DNA of 64,000 bases from Bradyrhizobium sp. CCBAU 051011 (GTDB lineage: Bacteria > Pseudomonadota > Alphaproteobacteria > Rhizobiales > Xanthobacteraceae), in assembly GCF_009930815.1 (NCBI RefSeq), contig NZ_CP022222.1, positions 558,001 to 622,000 on the forward strand, read 5' to 3'. Of the stretch, positions 53,222-62,148 are shown piece after piece; positions within the stretch are counted from its first letter, which is position 1, and the number at the start of each line of letters is the position of its first letter. The position numbers and the translations under genes were made by a program. Below the pieces are notes generated by a model, which had not been told where the DNA came from, did no database searches, and saw only the letters and a program-made list of their open reading frames with translations.

Positions 53222-54127
53222 GTGCGGCGGCTGCTCTTTCTCAACGGCATCAAGGCGTTCGAAGCGGCGGCGCGCAGCGGCAGCTTCGCCGCGGCCGGCG
53301 CCGAGCTCAACGTATCAGCCGCGGCGGTCAGCCGGATGGTGCATCTGCTGGAGGAGCGGCTTGGGGTGGCGCTGTTCGAGCGCAAGGCCAACCGCCTCGT
53401 CACCACGGCGGCCGGCCGCGCCTACCAGAGCGGGCTGACACCGATCTTCGATGCGCTGGCGAGCCTGACCGCGCAGGTGACGGCGCCCTCAAGCGTGCGC
53501 GTGCTGACCATCGGCGTCGGGCCGACCTTTGCGATGAGATGGCTGATCCCGCGGCTGGCGGACTTCCGCAAGGAAGAACCCGATATTGACGTCCGCATCA
53601 CCACCGGCGGCGCCGCGGTGCCGTTCGGCGAGGACTGGAGCTGCGGCATCAAGCTTGGCGGCGGCGATTGGCCCGGCCTGATCGCCGAGCCCCTGTTCGC
53701 CGCCGACCTGCTGCCGGTGTGCGCGCCGCGGCTGGCCAACGCGCTCAAGCGCCCGTCCGAGCTGAAGGGGCCGACCCTGCTGCGGGTGGCCCATTCGCCC
53801 GACGACTGGCCGGCATGGCTCGAGGCCGCCGGCACCGCCCGCATCACCGCCCGCGGGCCGGAATTCGAGTTTTACGGCCAGGCGCTGCAGGCCGCGGTCG
53901 ACGGCCTCGGCGTCGCCATGGGCATCCGGCCCTATATCGACGACGACCTCGCCGCCGGCCGGCTGATCGCCCCCTTTGCGTTAAGCGTGCCGAAAGGCAT
54001 GCGCTGGTATCTGGTCTATCGGGGGTTCAGCACAGGGCAACGCGATTTCGCCGCGTTCCGGCGCTGGATTGTTCGCGCGGCGGCAGAACCCGCCACGCGC
54101 CGCAGGGGCCAGAGACATGCCGGATGA
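53222..54127 (+). CDS. LysR-family regulator (GcvA-like)
   Basis: The 301-residue protein starts with GTG and the winged helix-turn-helix LNGIKAFEAAARSGSFAAAGAELNVSAAAVSRMVHLLEERLGVALFERKANRL. The periplasmic-binding-like effector domain includes RVLTIGVGPTFAMRWLIPRLADF. This is the GcvA/AmpR subgroup pattern. It overlaps the FAD oxidoreductase gene by eleven bases, so it probably regulates that gene or shares its operon; a target cannot be proven. GAGGG lies upstream of the GTG. Confidence 0.9.
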   Translation: MRRLLFLNGIKAFEAAARSGSFAAAGAELNVSAAAVSRMVHLLEERLGVALFERKANRLVTTAAGRAYQSGLTPIFDALASLTAQVTAPSSVRVLTIGVGPTFAMRWLIPRLADFRKEEPDIDVRITTGGAAVPFGEDWSCGIKLGGGDWPGLIAEPLFAADLLPVCAPRLANALKRPSELKGPTLLRVAHSPDDWPAWLEAAGTARITARGPEFEFYGQALQAAVDGLGVAMGIRPYIDDDLAAGRLIAPFALSVPKGMRWYLVYRGFSTGQRDFAAFRRWIVRAAAEPATRRRGQRHAG

Positions 54128-55337
54128 AACCATAAAGACGCTCGTCATCGGCGGCGGCCAGGCCGGGCTGGTGATGAGCCACCGCCTCAAGCAGCGCGGG
54201 CTTGCGCATCTGGTGGTCGAGCGCCACCGCATCGCCGAACGCTGGCGCAGCGAACGCTGGGACGGGTTGAAATTCCAGTTTCCCAACTGGTCGGTGCGGC
54301 TGCCGGAGTTTCCGTTTCCGCACAGTGATCCGGACGGGTTTTCGGACACTGCCGACATCATCCGATTCATCGAGGCCTATGCCGCTTTCGTCGCGCCGCC
54401 GATCCGCTGCGGCGTCGAGGTGACGCGACTGTCGCAGCGCGAGGACGGGCGCTTTCTCGCCGAGACCACGGACGGCACGATCGAGGCGCGCAATGTCGTC
54501 GTCGCCACCGGTCCCTATCAGCGCAATGTCATCCCGGACCTGCTGCGCGATCTGCCGGTGTTTCAGGTTCACGCCTCCGCCTACAAGAATCCCGAACAGC
54601 TTCCGCCGGGTGCGGTGCTGGTGGCCGGCGCCGGCGCGTCCGGTGCGCAGATCGCAGAGGAATTGCTCGAAGCCGGCCGCCGCGTCTATCTCTCGGTCGG
54701 CCGGCACCGCCGCCTGCCGCGCCGCTACCGCGGCCGCGACCTGATCTGGTGGCTCGCCGAAATGCAGTTCGACCAGATCACGCCGGAGGAGCGCGGGCCC
54801 GCGCGCCTCGGCCCGGTGATTTCCGGAGCCTATGGCGGCCGCAGCATCGATTTCCGCGACTTCGCCGCCCGCGGCATGATCCTCGTCGGCCATCTCGACA
54901 CCGCCGTTGGCAGCGTGATCGAGATCGCGCCGGGTCTCGACAAGGCGCTGCACGAAGGCGACATCGCCTACACCACCTTCCTCGACACCGTCGATGAATA
55001 TGTCAAACGGCGCCACCTCGATTTGCCGGAAGAGACCGGCGCCCGGGCCACGCTTCCCGACCCACCCAGCGTCACCGCGCCGCTCACCCGGCTCGACCTT
55101 GCCGCCGAAGGCATCTCCTCGATCATCTGGGCCACCGGCTACGGCGTCGATTTCAGCTGGATCGATATCCCGGTAACGGATGCACGCGGCGAGGCGGTTC
55201 ACCGCAATGGCATCTCTCCGGTGCCCGGCCTGTATTTCCTCGGCCTGCAATGGCTCTCGAAGATGAACTCCTCGTTCCTGTCAGGCGTCGGCGACGACGC
55301 CGCGGTGCTGGCGGATCATATTCTGGGATACCGGTGA
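54117..55337 (+). CDS. FAD-dependent monooxygenase-like oxidoreductase
   Basis: The 406-residue protein has two nucleotide-binding folds: TLVIGGGQAGLVMSHRLKQRG for FAD near residue 10, and VLVAGAGASGAQIAEELLEAGR for NAD(P) near residue 185. It has the Baeyer-Villiger/flavin monooxygenase-like RWRSERWDGLKFQFPNWSVRLP pattern and the linking ATG motif SSIIWATGYGVDF. A typical final LQWLSKMNSSFLSGVGDDA block follows. The substrate is unknown. It overlaps the LysR gene upstream. Confidence 0.88.
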   Translation: MPDETIKTLVIGGGQAGLVMSHRLKQRGLAHLVVERHRIAERWRSERWDGLKFQFPNWSVRLPEFPFPHSDPDGFSDTADIIRFIEAYAAFVAPPIRCGVEVTRLSQREDGRFLAETTDGTIEARNVVVATGPYQRNVIPDLLRDLPVFQVHASAYKNPEQLPPGAVLVAGAGASGAQIAEELLEAGRRVYLSVGRHRRLPRRYRGRDLIWWLAEMQFDQITPEERGPARLGPVISGAYGGRSIDFRDFAARGMILVGHLDTAVGSVIEIAPGLDKALHEGDIAYTTFLDTVDEYVKRRHLDLPEETGARATLPDPPSVTAPLTRLDLAAEGISSIIWATGYGVDFSWIDIPVTDARGEAVHRNGISPVPGLYFLGLQWLSKMNSSFLSGVGDDAAVLADHILGYR

Positions 55338-55493
55338 AGGACCTCATCCAACCTCTCCCCGCCTGCGGAAGAGGGAGTGGACCGCCGCATCCGGGGAACT
55401 CACCGAAAAACGCCATCAGATGTGAACCCCTTCACATCTCATCTCGCCGCGCCGTGCTGTTGTCGCGCCATGGGCAATTCCGGGGGTCGCACC

Positions 55494-55733
55494 ATGATCT
55501 ATGGCGGCTTTGAAATACAGTCGTTCGAGGCAGGGAGAGGGCTATGGCACGCCAGGATTCAACGGGCCGATCAGGAACCGGTGGTGATCGATGGCATGGC
55601 GTTTCCGACCCTCGAAGTCGGTTTCGCGTGGTCGGATCCGGAAGCGGCGATCGCGGATGCGAAGGCCCATATCGACCGCTTCGGCCCGCGGTTCGCCGTG
55701 CGCCCGGCAACGCCGGCGGAAAGCCGGACCTAA
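55494..55733 (+). CDS. 79-residue hypothetical protein
   Basis: The product begins MIYGGFEIQSFEAGRGLWHA and has QRADQEPVVIDGMAFPTLEVG then FAWSDPEAAIADAKAHIDRFGP. The pattern matches small conserved rhizobial proteins. Its last three-quarters overlap another reading frame that leads into the zinc-ribbon protein. Because this frame has the more protein-like composition, it is the better-supported gene in the overlap. Confidence 0.65.
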   Translation: MIYGGFEIQSFEAGRGLWHARIQRADQEPVVIDGMAFPTLEVGFAWSDPEAAIADAKAHIDRFGPRFAVRPATPAESRT

Positions 55734-55960
55734 CCCTGGTCGGCCGACTGGCCGTCCCCACTGCCGAGCAGACGCTGCAGGCGACGCCGGTGCTCTCGAC
55801 CTGTCCGGATTGCAGCGCGCCGCTCTCCGTGCTGCGCATCATCCCCGGCCGCGCCGGCGCCGAATACTGGACCATGCGCTGCACGCGCTGCGGCGGGATC
55901 CATCTGGATATCATCAAGGCGGCGTCGGTCAGAAAAGACACCAACGACCTGCTCGTTTAA
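55544..55960 (+). CDS. Zinc-ribbon-like protein (start uncertain)
   Basis: The last 70 residues look real: STCPDCSAPLSVLRIIPGRAGAEYWTMRCTRCGGIHLDIIKAAS, with two CxxC pairs that should bind zinc. The frame is open back to an ATG at 55544 with GGGAGAGGG upstream, but that part overlaps the preceding gene by 190 bases and looks non-coding. A GTG at 55628 is the only other in-frame start. The short gene may therefore use a rare start near 55740, or the two frames may once have been one. Confidence 0.6.
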   Translation: MARQDSTGRSGTGGDRWHGVSDPRSRFRVVGSGSGDRGCEGPYRPLRPAVRRAPGNAGGKPDLTLVGRLAVPTAEQTLQATPVLSTCPDCSAPLSVLRIIPGRAGAEYWTMRCTRCGGIHLDIIKAASVRKDTNDLLV

Positions 55961-56068
55961 GATTGCGCGGTTCCTGATCTTGCTGACATCTGCTGACAGG
56001 CGGAAGCGCACGCTTTTGCGCGGCCGTTTGCCCTTTTCTCGCTGGCTGACTCGTCCCATATTCGCCGC

Positions 56069-59002
56069 ATGGCGAAGAAACCCGACACTCCCAAAAAGCC
56101 CGGCAAATCCCCGAAATCCAAGGCGCACCGGCCGGACGTTCAGCCGATCGGGCCGGCGCTGGCGGAACTGCTCAATCCCGCGCTCAACCGCGGCGATGCC
56201 GGCATGGGCTCGGGCACCGGCCTGCAGCCGCCGCCCGACAATTCCTGGGACCGCCGCGCCGGCGGCGAGGCGGCGGCGCATCGCGCGCGGGCCTCGACCA
56301 AGGGGACGAGCGACGACGTTGCCAAACGCGATGCCACACAGGGCCTCGACGAAGCCCCGCAAGCCAACTACGGCACCTCGGCGACCATCCCCACGCTCGA
56401 CCCCGAACTCGCGCGCCAGCTCGGCCTGCCCACCGCGGAAGACGACGACGAAGCCCTCGCCCGCCCGCCGCGCAACAAGATGGAAGCGCTCGGCGTCAAG
56501 GCCACCGCCGACGCGCTGGAAAACCTGATCCGCGACGGCCGTCCGGAATTCCGCAAGGACGACGGCTCGATGAAGGTGTGGACGCCGCACCGGCCGCCGC
56601 GCCCGGAGAAATCCGAAGGCGGCGTGCGCTTCGAGATCAAGTCCGAATACCAGCCGAAGGGCGACCAGCCGACCGCGATCGCCGAACTGGTCGAGGGCAT
56701 CAACCGCAACGACCGCACCCAGGTACTGCTGGGCGTCACCGGCTCGGGCAAGACCTACACCATGGCCAAGGTGATCGAGGCGACACAGCGCCCCGCCATC
56801 ATCCTGGCGCCGAACAAGACGCTGGCGGCCCAGCTCTATGGCGAGTTCAAGAACTTCTTCCCCGACAACGCGGTCGAGTACTTTGTCTCGTACTACGACT
56901 ACTACCAGCCCGAAGCCTACGTCCCGCGCACCGACACCTACATCGAAAAAGATTCCTCGATCAACGAGCAGATCGACCGCATGCGCCACTCGGCGACGCG
57001 TGCGCTCTTGGAGCGCGACGACGTCATCATCGTCGCCTCCGTGTCCTGCATCTACGGTATCGGCTCGGTCGAGACCTACACCGCGATGACGTTTGCGCTG
57101 AAGAAGGGCGAGCGCATCGACCAGCGGCAATTGATCGCCGATCTCGTGGCGCTGCAGTACAAGCGCACACAAGCCGACTTTACCCGCGGCACGTTTCGCG
57201 TGCGTGGCGACGTCATCGACATCTTCCCGGCGCACTATGAGGACCGCGCCTGGCGCGTGAACCTGTTCGGCGACACCGTGGAAAATATCGAAGAATTCGA
57301 TCCGCTCACCGGCCACAAGCAGGACGATCTCGAATTCATCAAGATCTACGCCAACTCGCACTATGTGACGCCGCGCCCGACGCTGGTGCAGGCGATCAAG
57401 TCGATCAAGTCCGAGCTGAAACAGCGGCTCGATGAACTCAACAACCAGGGCCGCCTGCTGGAAGCGCAGCGGCTGGAGCAGCGCACCACCTTCGACCTCG
57501 AAATGATGGAAGCGACCGGTAGCTGCGCCGGCATCGAAAACTATTCGCGTTACCTCACCGGACGCCGCCCCGGCGAGCCGCCGCCGACGCTGTTCGAATA
57601 CGTGCCCGACAACGCGCTGGTGTTCGCCGACGAGAGCCACGTCACCGTGCCGCAGATCGGCGGCATGTTCCGCGGCGACTTCCGCCGTAAGGCGACGCTC
57701 GCCGAATACGGTTTCCGCCTGCCCTCCTGCATGGACAACCGTCCGCTGCGGTTCGAGGAATGGGACATGATGCGCCCGCAATCGATCGCGGTCTCCGCGA
57801 CGCCGAGCGGCTGGGAGCTGAACGAAAGCGGCGGCGTGTTCGTCGAGCAGGTGATCCGCCCGACCGGCCTGATCGATCCGCCGGTCGATATTCGCCCCGC
57901 CCGCACCCAGGTCGACGACCTCGTCGGCGAAGTCCGCGCCACCGCAGCGGCCGGCTATCGCTCGCTGATCACCGTGCTGACCAAACGCATGGCGGAGGAC
58001 CTCACCGAATATCTGCACGAGCAGGGCATCCGCGTTCGCTACATGCACAGCGATATCGACACCATCGAGCGCATCGAGATCATCCGCGACCTCCGCCTCG
58101 GCGCCTTCGACGCGCTGGTCGGCATCAACCTCTTGCGCGAGGGCCTCGACATTCCGGAATGCGCATTGGTCGCGATCCTCGACGCCGACAAGGAAGGTTT
58201 TCTGCGCAGCGAGACCTCGTTGATCCAGACCATCGGCCGCGCCGCGCGCAACGTCGACGGCAAGGTGATCCTCTATGCCGACCAGATGACCGGCTCGATG
58301 GAGCGCGCCATTGCCGAGACCAACCGCCGCCGCGAAAAGCAGGTCGAGTACAATGAGGCCAACGGCATCACGCCGGAGAGCGTGAAGAAGTCGATCGGCG
58401 ACATCCTCAACTCCGTCTACGAGCGCGACCACGTGCTGGTCGAAATCGGCGACGGCGGCATGGCGGACGACGTCATCAGCATCGGCCACAATTTCGAGGC
58501 GGTGCTCAACGATCTCGAAACCAGGATGCGCGAAGCCGCCGCCGATCTAAATTTCGAGGAAGCGGCAAGACTCCGCGACGAAGTCAAACGCCTCCGCGCC
58601 ACGGAAATGGCTGTCGTCGACGACCCCACCGCCAAGCAGCGGAATGTGCAGAAACAGGCCGGCGCGTATGCGGGAACGAAGAAGTATGGCGAATCCGCGA
58701 ACTTGCCGGTGAGCGCGATGAAAAAGAAAGGCGTGCAGGCCGCCCTAAAATCCAGCCGCAGCGGCGCGCCCTCCCCGAGTCCCGCCAGTTCCAAAGTCCA
58801 CAAACCCCACCTTGACGAAATGCACGGCCCGGAATCCCTGCCCTATCGCCCCGACGCCACCAAGCCGCGCAAGCCGGAGCTCGGCGGCGGCAGCAAGATC
58901 TTCCAGCCGACCGACTCGCGACAGTCAGGGCCGGAGTTCGGCCCGGCGCCGCGGTCGAGCGGCGGCGCGCCTGGGCATCGGGGCGGGTGGAAGAAGCGGT
59001 AG
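56069..59002 (+). CDS. uvrB: UvrABC system protein B, extended form
   Basis: The 977-residue protein loads onto damaged DNA with UvrA and recruits UvrC in nucleotide excision repair. Motifs are Walker [14 protein letters not shown] and the damage-probing hairpin [21 protein letters not shown]. Helicase blocks include [28 protein letters not shown] and [13 protein letters not shown]. The C-terminal UVR motif is [17 protein letters not shown]. The usual protein has about 670 residues; here there is an extra ~190 at the N-terminus (basic, low complexity) and ~120 at the C-terminus ([14 protein letters not shown] and similar). Such extensions occur in Bradyrhizobium relatives and are likely disordered. 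Confidence 0.95.
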   Translation: MAKKPDTPKKPGKSPKSKAHRPDVQPIGPALAELLNPALNRGDAGMGSGTGLQPPPDNSWDRRAGGEAAAHRARASTKGTSDDVAKRDATQGLDEAPQANYGTSATIPTLDPELARQLGLPTAEDDDEALARPPRNKMEALGVKATADALENLIRDGRPEFRKDDGSMKVWTPHRPPRPEKSEGGVRFEIKSEYQPKGDQPTAIAELVEGINRNDRTQVLLGVTGSGKTYTMAKVIEATQRPAIILAPNKTLAAQLYGEFKNFFPDNAVEYFVSYYDYYQPEAYVPRTDTYIEKDSSINEQIDRMRHSATRALLERDDVIIVASVSCIYGIGSVETYTAMTFALKKGERIDQRQLIADLVALQYKRTQADFTRGTFRVRGDVIDIFPAHYEDRAWRVNLFGDTVENIEEFDPLTGHKQDDLEFIKIYANSHYVTPRPTLVQAIKSIKSELKQRLDELNNQGRLLEAQRLEQRTTFDLEMMEATGSCAGIENYSRYLTGRRPGEPPPTLFEYVPDNALVFADESHVTVPQIGGMFRGDFRRKATLAEYGFRLPSCMDNRPLRFEEWDMMRPQSIAVSATPSGWELNESGGVFVEQVIRPTGLIDPPVDIRPARTQVDDLVGEVRATAAAGYRSLITVLTKRMAEDLTEYLHEQGIRVRYMHSDIDTIERIEIIRDLRLGAFDALVGINLLREGLDIPECALVAILDADKEGFLRSETSLIQTIGRAARNVDGKVILYADQMTGSMERAIAETNRRREKQVEYNEANGITPESVKKSIGDILNSVYERDHVLVEIGDGGMADDVISIGHNFEAVLNDLETRMREAAADLNFEEAARLRDEVKRLRATEMAVVDDPTAKQRNVQKQAGAYAGTKKYGESANLPVSAMKKKGVQAALKSSRSGAPSPSPASSKVHKPHLDEMHGPESLPYRPDATKPRKPELGGGSKIFQPTDSRQSGPEFGPAPRSSGGAPGHRGGWKKR

Positions 59003-59031
59003 CTGCCTCTCTCGTCAATAGCCGTCATTGC

Positions 59032-60082
59032 TGTCGATGTTCACTAATTCGCTGATTGGATCGCAGTGGTCTTGGTAGCGGCGAAGGCCTTGGGAGTTTG
59101 CCCCGCCAAGGCCTGATGGGGCCTGTGGTTGTTGTAGTAGATTAGGTACTCGAACAGTTCGTTGGCAAAGTGATCGAGATTGTCGAAGGTGGCGCCCTCG
59201 ATAACGTCCTCGTCGAGGGTGCGCCAGAAGCGTTCGACCTTGCCATTGGTCTGCGGTCGATAGGGCCTGGAGTAGCGGTGTTTGATGCCAAGCTCGAGCA
59301 GCATGGCCTCGAACGGATGCTCGTCCGGCTTGGTGCGGGCGGCGAACTCGGCGCCGTTGTCGGACAGGATTTCCTGGAAGACGAGCCCATAGGTGACGTT
59401 GAGGGTGTTGATCATCTTCAGGGTCTTGAACATGACCGGCAGCGCCTTCTTGGACGTCAGGACCTCGGCCCAGGCCAGCCGCGAGCAGCTGTCGATCAGG
59501 CTGATGATGTAGGCCGTGACCGGGGGTGGCGCGAGGAACATATCGCGCGGCAATTGATGCAGATCGACGTGGCCCAGCTCCCCGAGCTTGTCCTTGATAA
59601 TGCGACGTTTCTCCTCACGCATCGCCACCGTGCGGCGGTTCAGCTGGTAGCGTCTCAGCACCCGGTAGATCGTTACGGGCGAAGGTACCGTGTCGCGCTT
59701 CTCACGCAAGACGGCATGAATCTCGTAGCGGTTCATCCCCCGCCTGCGGTGGGCGACGATCTCCGCCTCGATCCCCTCCGGCTCGCGCCGTTCCCGCCAT
59801 TTGGGCCCGCGCCGGCGCGGCAGCAGGTCCGCTTCCTCACCGCTCTGCAGATAGCGATTGTAATACTTGCGGAAGGTCTGCGAGCAGGTCCCGTGATGGC
59901 GGTAGAAGTCGCCGACCCGCTTGAACAGCGGGGATCGACCAGCCTTCACCGCCTCATATTCCGGGATCAGAAACCGCCACTTCTGCAGATAGTTGCGTTC
60001 AATCGTCCGGTCGTAGCTATTGTCGCGCATCGGATCGTCCTCCAGAGGAGCGATCCAATCAGCGAATTAGTGAACATGCACA
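59032..60082 (-). mobile_element. IS481-family insertion sequence, 1051 bp
   Basis: Ends TGTCGATGTTCACTAATTCG and TGTGCATGTTCACTAATTCG (second on the opposite strand) form 33-bp inverted repeats with two mismatches. The direct 5-bp target duplication ATTGC flanks it at 59027-59031 and 60083-60087. The target is a palindromic repeat of the CGTCATTGCGAG type: joining 59024-59031 with 60088 onwards recreates its GTCATTGCGAGCC end. The single transposase gene is intact. Confidence 0.93.
59044..60030 (-). CDS. IS481-family DDE transposase
   Basis: The 328-residue transposase has an N-terminal helix-turn-helix region (GDFYRHHGTCSQTFRKYYNRYLQ) and the rve integrase core. DDE residues lie in LGHVDLHQLPRDM (first Asp), QEILSDNGAEFAART (second Asp) and TNGKVERFWRTLDEDV (Glu). 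The final YYNNHRPHQALAGQTPKAF is typical. Its stop codon lies inside the left inverted repeat, twelve bases from the element end. It looks functional. Confidence 0.94.
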   Translation of the reverse strand: MRDNSYDRTIERNYLQKWRFLIPEYEAVKAGRSPLFKRVGDFYRHHGTCSQTFRKYYNRYLQSGEEADLLPRRRGPKWRERREPEGIEAEIVAHRRRGMNRYEIHAVLREKRDTVPSPVTIYRVLRRYQLNRRTVAMREEKRRIIKDKLGELGHVDLHQLPRDMFLAPPPVTAYIISLIDSCSRLAWAEVLTSKKALPVMFKTLKMINTLNVTYGLVFQEILSDNGAEFAARTKPDEHPFEAMLLELGIKHRYSRPYRPQTNGKVERFWRTLDEDVIEGATFDNLDHFANELFEYLIYYNNHRPHQALAGQTPKAFAATKTTAIQSAN

Positions 60083-60087
60083 ATTGC

Positions 60088-60172
60088 GAGCCAACGGGTC
60101 GCACGAATGCGCGCCCCGATGACAGGCTCCGCGAAGCAATCCATCTCACCACACGTGGAAGCATGGATTGCT
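60088..60172. repeat. Rest of the CGTCATTGCGAG-type repeat, beyond IS481
   Basis: GAGCCAACGGGTCG, GATGACAGGCTCCGCGAAGCA and the arms AAGCAATCCAT and ATGGATTGCTT correspond to the intact copy at 45138-45288, read in the opposite orientation. The far end is degraded and merges with the next gene. Confidence 0.75.
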
Positions 60173-60601
60173 TCAGCACGGTCGATACATCTGCTGCAGC
60201 GGCCTTCCGCTCAGAAAGATAGTGTGAGGACTGAGACCGCCCCTGCGAGCGATCCAGCGGCGCACCGGTGTCGGATAGGTCGAGTACAGCATCACGGTTG
60301 CTTCGGGATCGGTGAAGGCACGACCATTGGGGCCGAAATTCCAGGCCGCATGGAAGCCGAGCGTCGCGCGCGAGGTTACGCAGATCCTGTCGTGAGGGAG
60401 CGCGCTGAGCACCATGGTGCATGCCGAGGCGCACAGACCGTCGATGATCACGGATTCGCCCGATGAGGCCAGGCGCTGATACTTGACGATGTAAGTCGCG
60501 ATCCGACCGCCTCGATCATTCGTAATGCGTACTGCAGAACTTGCCTCTGACGCATTTAGCATCAGCAGAATTGCCGCGAGGAATCCGGTCATATACTTCA
60601 T
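60173..60601 (-). CDS. Exported ClpP-like protein
   Basis: The 142-residue protein has a signal peptide (FLAAILLMLNASEASS) and a short ClpP-fold domain: GGRIATYIVKYQRLASSGESVIIDGLCASACTMVLS, where the Ser of CASACT is a possible nucleophile. The following RATLGFHAAWNFGPNGRAFTDPEA supplies a His. This is the pattern of small periplasmic proteins of the COG3904 type; protease activity is unproven. AGGGGTGGG lies upstream of the ATG at 60601. Confidence 0.7.
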   Translation of the reverse strand: MKYMTGFLAAILLMLNASEASSAVRITNDRGGRIATYIVKYQRLASSGESVIIDGLCASACTMVLSALPHDRICVTSRATLGFHAAWNFGPNGRAFTDPEATVMLYSTYPTPVRRWIARRGGLSPHTIFLSGRPLQQMYRPC

Positions 60602-60932
60602 GTCCCACCCCTGGGTTCGAGCAAATCGATTTGGATCGCTTTGCGTGATGCGCGAAGCTGCAACAGGCTTGTTCAAGTTCGTGGCATTGTCTGGGCGCAA
60701 GGCGCCGACAGCAACGGTTCCCTCGCTGCAACCCGTGAACTGAACCGCACCTGGAACGAAAAAAATACCGCAAAGACGCCGCGCTGCTCCGGTTCGTCAA
60801 TGCTGCTGACGGTAGTTCCCCGGAGTTGCTGTTCCACCAAACCCGGTCTGGGATGCGGCAGTCACTGCATCCACTTCGAGTCAGGACAACCACCGCCCCT
60901 GCATTCGCATCGTACATTGGTTGGAGATGATC
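60602..60932. other. 331-base intergenic region
   Basis: It separates two divergent exported-protein genes and should carry both promoters. I see no coding sequence, repeat or clear operator in it. A run of seven A residues lies near 60760. Confidence 0.35.
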
Positions 60933-61358
60933 ATGCGCAGCATAGCCCTGGTGATTGCATTCGTGATCTCGTTGACCGTGCCGGCTTCGGCTCAGAAGGC
61001 CGAGATTGAAGCAATCAACACGAAATTCATGGAGTACTTCAACAAGGGCGACTTCTCCGGGATTGCGTCGCTCTACACCACTGATGCGACTGCATTGCCG
61101 CCCGATTCTGCGATGGTGCAGGGCCGGCCAGCCATCGAGGTAATGTGGAAAGGCATGGCGGAACAGGTTGGCGATCCGAAGCTCACAACCGTCGACGTCA
61201 AGCCGCTTGGTCCTTCGGCGGCACGCGAGATCGGCACGTTCGTCCTGAAGACCAAGGGAGCGACACCGCAGGAAGTGACCGGAAAGTATGTTGTTGTCTG
61301 GGAAAAGGTCGGAAACGACTGGAAGCTTGCCACCGACATATGGAACGCGGGCAAGTAG
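60933..61358 (+). CDS. Exported SnoaL/DUF4440-like protein
   Basis: The 141-residue protein has a signal peptide (IALVIAFVISLTVPASAQ) and an NTF2-like body: IEAINTKFMEYFNKGDFSGIASLYTTDATALPPDSAMVQGRPAIEVMW, then GTFVLKTKGATPQEVTGKYVVVWEKVGNDWKLATDIWN. It is a distant paralogue of the protein at 19674. The ligand or reaction is unknown. GGAG lies upstream of the ATG at 60933. Confidence 0.8.
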   Translation: MRSIALVIAFVISLTVPASAQKAEIEAINTKFMEYFNKGDFSGIASLYTTDATALPPDSAMVQGRPAIEVMWKGMAEQVGDPKLTTVDVKPLGPSAAREIGTFVLKTKGATPQEVTGKYVVVWEKVGNDWKLATDIWNAGK

Positions 61359-61474
61359 GATCGCTCGGGCCTGCTTCGCGCAATGGACGGCTGTGCATTT
61401 CGTGTTCGGCACGCGCCAGGCGCGGGCAGACCGTCGAAGATCGACGCCTTCCATTCCTCGCTGGAGCCTCAGCG

Positions 61475-61963
61475 TTACAGCTCGTCGAGAGCGGCCCAGT
61501 GCGGCACATGATCTGCAAGCTTGTCGAGGAGCCGTTCGAATTCCCTGCGCTCGGCCCGCGTCAGGCAAGCCAGCATCGCCTGCTCCCGCTCGCGCAAAGC
61601 CGGGATGTATTGCGCGTAAAGCGCCCGGCCGGCCGGCGTCATGAACAATAGCTGCCGGCGATTGTCTGACCTGTCGGCATCGCGGCGTAACAGCTTCTTC
61701 TTCTCCAGCGCAATGATCCCGCGGCTGATATTGGCCTTGAGGTGGCCCGAGAACTCGCAGATGTCGCTCGCGGTGACGCCCTCGCGGAAATTCAGGAAGA
61801 TCAGGGTGACGATCTCCGGCCGGGTCAGGCCAAGCTCCATCTCGATCTTCCGAAACGACGGCTCCCGGTAGAAGTTCAGCACATAGCCCATCTTGTAGGC
61901 GATCTTGATCTCGGTGCCGCCACGCACGGCGGCGATCGCGTTCGCCTCCCGTTCCTGCGCCAT
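61475..61963 (-). CDS. MarR-family transcriptional regulator
   Basis: The roughly 162-residue protein has a winged helix-turn-helix: MELGLTRPEIVTLIFLNFREGVTASDICEFSGHLKANISRGIIALEKKKLL (recognition helix LKANISRGI), then RRDADRSDNRRQLLFMTPAG as the wing. Helical ends form the dimer. I chose the ATG at 61963 because the longer frame reads through two identical 19-bp boxes that look like operators rather than coding sequence; starts at 62008 and 62086 remain possible. It diverges from a hydrolase gene and probably controls that unit and itself. Confidence 0.82.
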   Translation of the reverse strand: MAQEREANAIAAVRGGTEIKIAYKMGYVLNFYREPSFRKIEMELGLTRPEIVTLIFLNFREGVTASDICEFSGHLKANISRGIIALEKKKLLRRDADRSDNRRQLLFMTPAGRALYAQYIPALREREQAMLACLTRAERREFERLLDKLADHVPHWAALDEL

Positions 61964-61999
61964 TCGCGCGGACGCTCTGCCCCTGTCGGCTTTCCCGAA

Positions 62000-62039
62000 T
62001 GGTCTCATATGTGACTTTATTGGTCTCATATGTGACTTT
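62000..62039. promoter_or_regulatory. Twin 19-bp direct repeats, probable MarR operators
   Basis: TGGTCTCATATGTGACTTT occurs at 62000-62018 and again at 62021-62039, exactly 21 bp apart, which places both on the same face of the helix. Each contains the partly palindromic TCATATGTGA. They lie between the MarR-type gene and the divergent hydrolase gene, where a local repressor would bind. Confidence 0.7.
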
Positions 62040-62148
62040 CTATTTGCTTTTCCGATTCGCGTCATCTTAAATCGCGGCCAACCCACAGGAACGGCCGGCG
62101 CTGGCCGTGGAAGATCGGGATAACAGGGAGCCGGCTCGGCGGAAGATC

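Noticed and set aside
55730..58489. A 919-codon open frame on the minus strand opposite uvrB
   Set aside because: It mirrors the uvrB codons exactly and has no domain or start signal, so it is a third-position GC artefact.
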